Of a stretch of DNA of 64,000 bases, positions 8,838-15,270 are shown piece by piece. The position numbers were made by a program, and so were the translations under genes. The DNA is from CAZPMC01 sp964587755 (GTDB lineage: Bacteria > Bacillota > Clostridia > Acetivibrionales > DTU013): the NCBI GenBank assembly GCA_964587755.1, contig CAZPMC010000004.1, forward strand, positions 30,719 through 94,718, written 5' to 3'. Within the stretch, counting starts at the first letter, position 1. Each line of letters opens with the position of its first letter. Under the pieces are notes generated by a model, which had not been told where the DNA came from, did no database searches, and saw only the letters and a program-made list of their open reading frames with translations.

Positions 8838-9998
8838 ATGTATTTTGTTGAAAAGACAAAGGATATAAATTATTTTAAGCAATTTGATTATCCGCTTTTT
8901 GTGGCAGTCTTAATTTTATCTTTTATTGGGATAGCAGTATTAAAGAGCGCCATAGGCATTCCGGGCATGACTGCGACTCTGTTGAAGCAGATAATGTGCC
9001 TTGCCTTAGGAATAGTTGCTGCCATTATTATCAGTGTTATTGATTATAAAGACTTCAAAACTCTTGGGATAGCACTTTACGTGGTCAGTATAGCCTTGCT
9101 GGTGCTTGTCCTTATAATAGGAGATGAGCGGCATGGCAGCCAAAGCTGGCTCAAGGTTCCTGTAATAGGTAGCTTCCAGCCCTCGGAGCTTGCGAAAGTA
9201 GCATTTGCAGTTGTGGTCCCCATTTTCCTCGAAAGACTTAAGGAAGGCCAGGATGTGGGTAAAAATGTTGTGAAGCTGCTTATATATTCATTTCTGCCCA
9301 TAGGCCTCGTTTTGATGCAGCCGGATGTCGGTACTGCGATGGTGTTTATATTCGCATTTGTTGTAATGCTTTTTATTTATGGGATACCCTATAGATATTT
9401 TTTAATCTCACTGGGTACAATGCTGGCTGCAGCACCGGTTTTATGGTTTTTTATACTGCCAGAGTACTTTCCTCATATAAGGCACAGAATACTGACCTTT
9501 ATTTTCCCTGAAACAGATCTGCTTGGAGCTGGAATGCAGGTATATCGTTCAAAGATGACCATTGGATCAGGAAAGCTGTTTGGAAAGGGCTTGTTCAACG
9601 GGCTCCAAACTCAAAACAGCAGCTCAAGACCCAGTGTTTTTAATGTTCCTGAGAAGCAGACCGATTTTATTTTTTCTGTTATAGGGGAAGAGCTTGGATT
9701 TATAGGTTCAATGATAGTGATAACAATTATTTTCTACATCCTGTTTAGGTGTATTTATATCTCAATGAATTCAAGAGATTTTTACGGATCCTTTATGGTA
9801 ATATGTATTGCATCAATGCTGGGCTTTCACTTTATAGAAAATATCGGTATGTGTATTGGCGTTCTGCCGGTAACAGGAATACCTCTTCCCTTTGTCAGTC
9901 AAGGGGGCAGCTCCCTTATTGCAAATTACCTGAATGTAGGAATACTGCTCAGTGTATCAATGAGGCGGAAGAAAACAATTTTCAATACTTCACAATAA
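8838..9998 (+). CDS. SEDS-family peptidoglycan polymerase (RodA/FtsW-like)
   Basis: A polytopic protein of about 386 residues and ten membrane segments. SEDS motifs include GSFQPSELAKVA, QPDVGTAMVF and, at the end, GIPLPFVSQGGSSL. SEDS proteins polymerise lipid II with a class B PBP partner. This copy is separate from the dcw ftsW at 21.4 kb, so a RodA (elongation) or sporulation (SpoVE-like) role is likely, but which one is inference. I prefer the ATG at 8838, behind GGTGG, to the TTG at 8796, which would overlap the lgt stop. Confidence 0.88.
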   Translation: MYFVEKTKDINYFKQFDYPLFVAVLILSFIGIAVLKSAIGIPGMTATLLKQIMCLALGIVAAIIISVIDYKDFKTLGIALYVVSIALLVLVLIIGDERHGSQSWLKVPVIGSFQPSELAKVAFAVVVPIFLERLKEGQDVGKNVVKLLIYSFLPIGLVLMQPDVGTAMVFIFAFVVMLFIYGIPYRYFLISLGTMLAAAPVLWFFILPEYFPHIRHRILTFIFPETDLLGAGMQVYRSKMTIGSGKLFGKGLFNGLQTQNSSSRPSVFNVPEKQTDFIFSVIGEELGFIGSMIVITIIFYILFRCIYISMNSRDFYGSFMVICIASMLGFHFIENIGMCIGVLPVTGIPLPFVSQGGSSLIANYLNVGILLSVSMRRKKTIFNTSQ

Positions 9999-10452
9999 TA
10001 TTTAATTAACTATATCATGCATTCTTAAGGGAAATATGATATAATATATATCATGAGATATCTTGCTGTTATAAAACAGCAGATTGTTCTTTAGAAGTGA
10101 ATAGTGGAATTACATCTCAATTACCACTAAGTGGTTCTATAGCTTGGGTATTCCCGGCTACCCACGATTCAAAGAAAAGCACCATATGAGAGCTTCACCT
10201 CTTTTTCCGAATGGATACAGCGAAGATAGGTGTAATCAATATGCTGTGCACACAGTAAGTTTAAAACCAAGCTAAACCGTGTATTATTACGCTTTTACTA
10301 TTCTTGATGGTGCTTTTGATTAACTAAAAGTACCTCTTATCAACCTGACATCGCCTGTTTTAGGTCGTGATTTGCGGCTTGCGGGCAGAACAGTGGAGCA
10401 ATTAGAAAAAGAAACTCTGGAAAAGATTTTACAGGAATATAGGAGGGGGAAT
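9999..10452 (+). other. 454-base intergenic region holding the structured RNA
   Basis: This stretch separates the SEDS gene from the ATP-grasp gene. It holds a TATAAT-like AT-rich palindrome at 10038-10054 (ATGATATA/TATATCAT), which may be a promoter -10 region, then the folded segment at 10064-10317, then about 135 bases leading to the AGGAGGGGG ribosome-binding site at 10441. No tRNA or further gene was seen. Confidence 0.6.
10064..10317 (+). ncRNA. Putative structured RNA with long-range helix and possible pseudoknot (class not recognised)
   Basis: No convincing coding frame here, but the complementarity is unusually dense. Hairpin 1: TGCTGTT (10064-10070) with AACAGCA (10075-10081). Hairpin 2: TAGTGGAATT (10102-10111) with AATT-A-CCACTA (10119-10129, one bulge). 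Hairpin 3: TGGGTA (10145-10150) with TACCCA (10159-10164). Long-range helix: AAAAGCACCAT (10175-10185) with ATGGTGCTTTT (10307-10317), 11 perfect pairs closing about 120 nt that contain CACCT/AGGTG (10196/10228) and CTGT/ACAG (10244/10252). TAGCTTGG (10140-10147) matches CCAAGCTA (10267-10274) across that helix, implying a pseudoknot. It could be a cis leader of the ATP-grasp gene or a stand-alone RNA. I do not recognise a known riboswitch core. Confidence 0.5.
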
Positions 10453-11553
10453 ATGGGGACGAAAATTAATAAAGCCGGAGGTTGGGAAAGATTTTGCCGG
10501 ACCATTTATCAGAATGTTGATCTTTATATGGAGGCCAGGAAAGCGCGAAATTCTTGCCGGCGTCAGCTAGATTCAGTTCAGGGGGGATGCAAAGGAAGCA
10601 ATCATCTTTTCCGCTCTCAGGTTCTTTCCTTTTGGGGTAAATACGGTATTAAGCCTAAAAAAATGTGGTTTGACCTTTATTGTTATAAAGACGGGAAGTA
10701 TGATCCCCGCTATATACCGGAAGATTTATATTGGCAGAAAGTATATCCGGCATTAAACAGACCTGATTTCCGCCATGCATATACTGATAAATGTTTTTAC
10801 AACAAGCTGTTTCCTAATATAAAACAGCCCCGTACAATTCTTCGAAACAGTAATCAATGCTTTTTTGATGGGTCCGGTAAGATTCTCTGCTTTTCTGAGG
10901 CAAGAGCTCTTCTGGAGTCTGAGAAAAGCTTTGTAATTAAACCTGCTGTATATAGTGGTGAAGGGGTAGACATCTTTTTCTATGACAGAGAAGCTAACCA
11001 GGACATTGATATTCAAGGCTTGATGAAAGCTTATGGTTCAAACTATATTGTGCAGGGAATCGCAACCCAGCATGAAGTCTTAGCATCTATACATCCTTCA
11101 TCCCTTAATACCATACGGGTGATTTCATTTCTATTCCAGCGTGAAGTTCATATTTCGTCATCCATTCTGCGCATGGGAGTAGCAGGCTCGCGCCTTGACA
11201 ACGTTTCTGCTGGTGGCCTTGCCTGCCCGATTCATGCTGATGGAAGACTGGCCAAGGAGGCAATAAACAGTAAATCACAATGGACGACAAGTCATCCCGC
11301 CGGTACTGTTTTTGAACAGATAAGAATTCCTTCGTATGAACAGGTGATAGCAGTGATTCACAAAGCCCATAAGGATATTCCCCATTTCCGTATTTTAGGC
11401 TGGGATTTTTCTATTGACCAGGAGGGGGACCCGGTGCTAATTGAATACAACGGTGCTCCAGGACTGAATCAGGTAAGCTGCGGTCCGCTCTTTGGGGATT
11501 TAACAGAGTCAGTACTGGATGCCATATTTTTAAATAAGAAAGATAGTTATTAA
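10453..11553 (+). CDS. ATP-grasp enzyme, sugar-transfer-associated (ATPgrasp_ST-like)
   Basis: About 366 residues with an ATP-grasp fold in the C-terminal two thirds. Visible elements are the nucleotide-binding lysine in FVIKPAVYSGEGVDI, the segment IHPSSLNTIRVISF, and the metal-binding end GWDFSIDQEGDPVLIEYNGAPG. This matches the family found in capsule and sugar-transfer loci, which ligates a carboxylate to an amine or similar. I chose the ATG at 10453 because AGGAGGGGG lies just upstream; the frame stays open back to a TTG at 10372 without a ribosome-binding site. The opine dehydrogenase gene follows after 77 bases. Substrates are unknown. Confidence 0.75.
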   Translation: MGTKINKAGGWERFCRTIYQNVDLYMEARKARNSCRRQLDSVQGGCKGSNHLFRSQVLSFWGKYGIKPKKMWFDLYCYKDGKYDPRYIPEDLYWQKVYPALNRPDFRHAYTDKCFYNKLFPNIKQPRTILRNSNQCFFDGSGKILCFSEARALLESEKSFVIKPAVYSGEGVDIFFYDREANQDIDIQGLMKAYGSNYIVQGIATQHEVLASIHPSSLNTIRVISFLFQREVHISSSILRMGVAGSRLDNVSAGGLACPIHADGRLAKEAINSKSQWTTSHPAGTVFEQIRIPSYEQVIAVIHKAHKDIPHFRILGWDFSIDQEGDPVLIEYNGAPGLNQVSCGPLFGDLTESVLDAIFLNKKDSY

Positions 11554-11630
11554 AAGCCAATGCAGATACGATTAATTAAGGGTTATAGGTTACCTTAACC
11601 AACCTAAATCTAATATATAAGGAGGATAAT

Positions 11631-12746
11631 ATGAACATATCTATTTTAGGAGCAGGCAATGGCGGCACGGCTGTTGCTGCAGAATTGAGCTTGAGAGGTC
11701 ATAATGTTGCATTAATAAAGACATCTGATGCAATGCATGATCAAAATTTTAAAATCCTTTTGGAGAATGGCGGTGTAGTAAAACTTATCGAGAATGAAAA
11801 AACAGTGACTGCCAGAATAAAGCATGTAACCCGAGATCTCTCTTATATTAGTGAAAGCAAGGTTGTGATTATTTATATTCAGACTAACTATCACGAGGCT
11901 TTGATTAAGCGTATAAAACCTTATCTTCGAGATGGTCAGATTCTTTTAATAAATCCCGGATATCTCTCTACGGCATATGTGTTAAAGCACTGTCCGGATA
12001 TTGATCTAACTGTTTGTGAGGCTCAGAGCTCTTTTGTGGACTGTAGAATTAGTGAACCTGGAATCGTAAAGATTGGTTTTCGCAACGTACGCAATCCACT
12101 AGGTATATATCCTGCAAGGCATAAGGAAAAAAGCAGAGAGATTCTCAACAGGCTTGGATACCCCTTTGTATACCTGCCTTCTGTAATTGAAGCTGCACTT
12201 CACAACCCTAACCTAATTGTCCATACTGTGGGAGGTATTATGAGTATTCCCCGCATCGAAAAGACCAAAGGTGATTACTGCATGTATCATGAAGTCTTTA
12301 CACCTAGTGTTTGGCGGATTCTTGAAGCACTTGACAAGGAAAAGATGAATGTGATGGAGGAGTTGGGATGCGAACGAATTCCCTATGTTGAGGCATGTAA
12401 ATATCGCAATACATTAGACGATACCCGGGATGCTAAAGAAGTTTTTTTCTGGTATGCTGACATGCCTACCCGTGCAAAAGGGCCTGTTGTAGTTGATTCC
12501 AGATACATTTCAGAGGATGTACCCCAAGGGCTCGTTCTGCTTGAGACTTTGGGTTCTAAGCTTAAGGTCGGGACTCCTGTTTGCACTGCTTTAATAAATA
12601 TTGCATCAGCGTCGCTAAACCGCGATTTGCGTGCAGAAGGCAGGACTTTGGAACGTTTAGGGGTGGATATACTGGAACATATTATACGCGATAAAGAAGA
12701 ATATCTTAATGAACCTGAGCTTACGCTGGAATATGCCGGATTGTAA
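11631..12746 (+). CDS. NAD/NADP octopine/nopaline (opine) dehydrogenase family protein
   Basis: 371 residues. The N-terminal Rossmann domain starts with SILGAGNGGTAVAAELSLRGH. The C-terminal octopine-dehydrogenase domain begins near residue 180 with EAALHNPNLIVHTVGGIM, which includes the histidine expected for catalysis in this family. Such enzymes join an amino acid to a 2-oxoacid reductively to form an opine, as in opine-type metallophores or anaerobic redox balancing. AAGGAGG precedes the ATG. With the ATP-grasp gene it forms a likely two-gene unit closed by a terminator at 12761. The real substrate pair is not known. Confidence 0.85.
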   Translation: MNISILGAGNGGTAVAAELSLRGHNVALIKTSDAMHDQNFKILLENGGVVKLIENEKTVTARIKHVTRDLSYISESKVVIIYIQTNYHEALIKRIKPYLRDGQILLINPGYLSTAYVLKHCPDIDLTVCEAQSSFVDCRISEPGIVKIGFRNVRNPLGIYPARHKEKSREILNRLGYPFVYLPSVIEAALHNPNLIVHTVGGIMSIPRIEKTKGDYCMYHEVFTPSVWRILEALDKEKMNVMEELGCERIPYVEACKYRNTLDDTRDAKEVFFWYADMPTRAKGPVVVDSRYISEDVPQGLVLLETLGSKLKVGTPVCTALINIASASLNRDLRAEGRTLERLGVDILEHIIRDKEEYLNEPELTLEYAGL

Positions 12747-12760
12747 GCAAATACATGGGA

Positions 12761-12795
12761 AACTGCTGCAAATACAGTATTGCAGCAGTTTTTTT
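12761..12795 (+). terminator. Rho-independent terminator after the opine dehydrogenase gene
   Basis: AACTGCTGCAA (12761-12771) pairs perfectly with TTGCAGCAGTT (12780-12790) around an 8-base loop, followed by a run of Ts. Confidence 0.92.
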
Positions 12796-12872
12796 ATGCA
12801 TTTTTTGAAAGAATTGCTTCTTTCAGTATATAGGACTATGTGCCCATATTTTAAAAAATTTACTTATTTGAC

Positions 12873-12901
12873 TTGATTAATGTTTGAAAATGTTCTAAAA
12901 T
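12873..12901 (+). promoter_or_regulatory. Promoter of the dcw cluster (mraZ promoter)
   Basis: A -35 box TTGATT (12873-12878), a 17-base spacer and a -10 box TAAAAT (12896-12901) lie just upstream of the MraZ-type repeats and mraZ. Confidence 0.7.
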
Positions 12902-12908
12902 AGTAGAC

Positions 12909-12938
12909 AAGTGGTGGAAAGTGGTGCAAAGTGGTTGG
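12909..12938 (+). promoter_or_regulatory. MraZ operator: three 10-bp direct repeats
   Basis: Three tandem 10-bp units, AAGTGGTGGA, AAGTGGTGCA and AAGTGGTTGG, start right after the mraZ -10 box. GTGG repeats at 10-bp spacing are the known binding site of MraZ, which represses its own dcw operon. The position at or just after the transcription start fits autorepression. Confidence 0.85.
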
Positions 12939-12965
12939 AAATTTTAAAATTGTGAGGTGAACTGA

Positions 12966-13397
12966 TTGTTCTACGGTGAATTTCAACACACGATAGATCC
13001 GAAGGGCAGGGTTATTATTCCTGCTGCCTTTAGAGCTGAACTCGGTGTTAAATTCATGATAACAAAGGGTCTTGAAGGATGTCTTTTTATTTTCTCAGAG
13101 ACTCAATGGAACAATCTGGTTAACAAGATTGAGACACTACCGCTTTCAAACACCAATGCCAGAGCATTCAACAGGTTTTTCTTTTCCACTGCTTCGCAAT
13201 GTGAGTTGGACAAGAATTACCGGATATTGATTCCGCAAGCACTTAGAAGCCACGCAGAGCTTGAAAAGGATATTAACATTATAGGAGTTGGGACAAGGGT
13301 TGAAATTTGGAGCAGGGAGAATTGGGAAAAATATTCTCGGGATGAGAGCTTAAGCCCTGACAGCATTGCTGAGACCATGAGTATGCTGGGCATATAG
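12966..13397 (+). CDS. mraZ: Transcriptional regulator MraZ
   Basis: 143 residues made of two AbrB-like SpoVT/MraZ half-domains. The start FYGEFQHTIDPKGRVIIPAAFR and the second-half FFSTASQCELDKNYRILIPQALR carry the conserved D-x-K/N-x-R pattern. MraZ forms a ring and represses the division and cell-wall operon; its repeats are visible at 12909-12938. The start is TTG behind GAGGTG. It is the first gene of the dcw cluster, 27 bases before rsmH. Confidence 0.96.
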   Translation: MFYGEFQHTIDPKGRVIIPAAFRAELGVKFMITKGLEGCLFIFSETQWNNLVNKIETLPLSNTNARAFNRFFFSTASQCELDKNYRILIPQALRSHAELEKDINIIGVGTRVEIWSRENWEKYSRDESLSPDSIAETMSMLGI

Positions 13398-13424
13398 TGC
13401 CGGCCGGGTTTAAAGGAGATACAA

Positions 13425-14363
13425 ATGAACTTTGTACACAAACCGGTATTACTTAAAGAATGCTTAGATGGTTTGAATATTAAGAGTGACGGGATATATT
13501 TGGATGGTACTTTAGGAGGTGCAGGTCACTCTATTGAGATAATAAAAAGACTGACAGGTGGCACCCTTATAGGCATTGACCAGGATGATACCGCACTTTT
13601 AGTGTCGGGGGAAAGACTAGAACAAGTCAAGGGGAAAAACAGAATTATACTAATAAAAGGGAATTTCAGGGACTTGGCAAAGCTTGCCAGGGGAAACGGA
13701 ATAAAAGGTGTGGATGGGATACTGCTTGACATAGGCGTATCATCTCATCAGCTTGATGAAGCTGAGCGGGGTTTTAGCTACATGCAGGATGCACCTCTAG
13801 ATATGAGGATGGACAGAACAGCAGTCCTTGACGCTGAAACCATTGTTAATACATATGACGAGAAGACAATAAGAAGTATCATTAAGGATTTTGGTGAAGA
13901 AAACTGGGCAGCCCGGATAGCTTCGTTTATTGTACGGGCAAGAGCTGAAAAAAGAATAAGTACAACAGGACAGCTGGTAGACATAATTAAGGCTGCTATA
14001 CCTGCCAGCGCAAGGCGGGAGGGGCCACATCCGGCAAAAAGGACTTTCCAGGCTCTCAGAATAGCAGTGAATGATGAGCTTGGGGCATTGAAGGAAGCCA
14101 TAAGTGAAGCTGTTGACATTTTAAAGCCGGGAGGCAGGCTCAATATAATAACCTTTCATTCGCTGGAAGACAGAATCGTAAAAAATGAGTTTTTAAGCAG
14201 AGAGAGGCCTTGTACATGTCCACCGTCCTTCCCGGTGTGTGTTTGCAATAAAAAGCCCGAATTAAAGGTATTGACAAAAAAACCAATACTGCCTTTGAAA
14301 CATGAGATTGAAAATAACCCCAGGGCGCGAAGTGCGAAACTAAGAATAGCGCAAAGAATTTAA
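13425..14363 (+). CDS. rsmH: 16S rRNA (cytosine1402-N4)-methyltransferase RsmH
   Basis: A 312-residue SAM-dependent enzyme (MraW) that methylates N4 of C1402 in the 16S rRNA decoding site. It begins with FVHKPVLLKECLDGL, then the SAM-binding DGTLGGAGHS (about residues 28-37), GVDGILLDIGVSSHQLD, and late RTFQALRIAVNDEL and TFHSLEDRIVK. AAAGGAG precedes the ATG. Length and motif order are standard. It is followed by an A-rich 244-base spacer before ftsL. Confidence 0.97.
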   Translation: MNFVHKPVLLKECLDGLNIKSDGIYLDGTLGGAGHSIEIIKRLTGGTLIGIDQDDTALLVSGERLEQVKGKNRIILIKGNFRDLAKLARGNGIKGVDGILLDIGVSSHQLDEAERGFSYMQDAPLDMRMDRTAVLDAETIVNTYDEKTIRSIIKDFGEENWAARIASFIVRARAEKRISTTGQLVDIIKAAIPASARREGPHPAKRTFQALRIAVNDELGALKEAISEAVDILKPGGRLNIITFHSLEDRIVKNEFLSRERPCTCPPSFPVCVCNKKPELKVLTKKPILPLKHEIENNPRARSAKLRIAQRI

Positions 14364-14394
14364 AAAAGCACAAAAGATTAATTATTAATAAACA

Positions 14395-14529
14395 TTGGAC
14401 AAGCACGGCAATATACAAAAGAAAAAAGAGACAAAAGGCACAAAAGACAAAACTTCTAAAGAGTTAAAACAACAAAAGATAAGGCTAAAAAAAGTCAAAG
14501 GAACAAAAGACAAAGCACACAAAAGATAA
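14395..14529 (+). CDS. Possible 44-codon lysine-rich small ORF (doubtful)
   Basis: In the rsmH-ftsL spacer a frame runs from TTG (14395) to TAA (14527-14529). It encodes a highly basic peptide, about 17 of 44 residues lysine, with KGTKDK occurring twice. The DNA is almost free of T and holds at least seven copies of ACAAAAG or close variants between 14369 and 14526, so the openness may simply reflect A-rich composition. There is no Shine-Dalgarno before the TTG. Treat it as a spacer repeat region unless conservation shows otherwise. Confidence 0.2.
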   Translation: MDKHGNIQKKKETKGTKDKTSKELKQQKIRLKKVKGTKDKAHKR

Positions 14530-14532
14530 ATA

Positions 14533-14566
14533 ATGCCGGAGTCGCCTTCAAGGCGGCTCGCGGCAT
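14533..14566 (+). promoter_or_regulatory. GC-rich hairpin in the ftsL leader
   Basis: ATGCCG (14533-14538) pairs with CGGCAT (14561-14566), and GAGTCGCC (14539-14546) pairs with GGCGGCTC (14552-14559) with one G-U, giving a long stem with a small TTCA-type loop and one bulged G. No T-run follows, so it is not a plain terminator. It may be an RNA-processing or attenuation element, or a mobile palindrome. Confidence 0.45.
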
Positions 14567-14607
14567 AACTATCCGTACTGCATAAATCAAAGCCGAGGTG
14601 AATACAA

Positions 14608-15129
14608 TTGATACAAAAGGATTATGAGTATATTCAAGGCTCAACTGCAAGACAGCTACACCCCACTGCTGAAGTTGCGAGACAACCACGGTATGATGTT
14701 TATGAAGAAAATACGGTTTTAAAAGAGAAAAGACGATATAAAAGCAACAGAAAAGTTAAGTTTAGGCTTGTGCTATCAATTTTGTTGGTCTTTTTTGCGG
14801 GTCTTACGGTAATGTACAGGTTTGCCCTCATAACACAGCTAAGCTATGATGTGAGCAGAAAGGAACAGCTTTATAATGCTTTGAGAAATGAAAACTCAAT
14901 TTTGAGGGTGCAGGTTGAAACTAATACGGATTTGGCTCTAATAAAGGAAATAGCTGAAACAGAGCTTGGAATGCAAAAACCTGACAAAAGCCAAATTGTT
15001 TATATAAAGGTGCCTAGAAATGATTATACTGTAGTATTAAACACTCCGGAAAAAGCAGGCGGAGAGGACGATAATATATTTAAGACTTTTACAAAAAGAA
15101 TTGCCGGCCTGATAAGGCTTTATGAGTAA
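14608..15129 (+). CDS. ftsL: Cell division protein FtsL-like
   Basis: A 173-residue single-pass protein. About 50 basic cytoplasmic residues are followed by a membrane segment (about 52-75, LVLSILLVFFAGLTVMY) and an extracellular coiled coil (YNALRNENSILRVQVETNTDLALIKEIAETELGMQKPDKSQIVYIKV). The terminal LGMQKPDxxQ pattern and the place between rsmH and the PBP gene are those of FtsL, which links FtsB/DivIC to the septal synthase. The start is TTG behind GAGGTG. Sequence conservation is low in this family, so the name rests on topology and synteny. Confidence 0.8.
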   Translation: MIQKDYEYIQGSTARQLHPTAEVARQPRYDVYEENTVLKEKRRYKSNRKVKFRLVLSILLVFFAGLTVMYRFALITQLSYDVSRKEQLYNALRNENSILRVQVETNTDLALIKEIAETELGMQKPDKSQIVYIKVPRNDYTVVLNTPEKAGGEDDNIFKTFTKRIAGLIRLYE

Positions 15130-15270
15130 TTTAGCACTAAGGCCGCACAAGGTCCGGTATAAGCCTGACTGTATATGAAGCTCCGCTAAAGACTGTGGAT
15201 TAGTGTAAAATAATATTTTGCACCGTCCGGAGTCTATTTTATTATTTAACGGTAAATTGGAGGGGTTAAC

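Noticed and set aside
10038..10054. AT palindrome ATGATATA/TATATCAT as a terminator of the SEDS gene
   Set aside because: The stem is all A/T with no T-run. It fits a promoter -10 region better.
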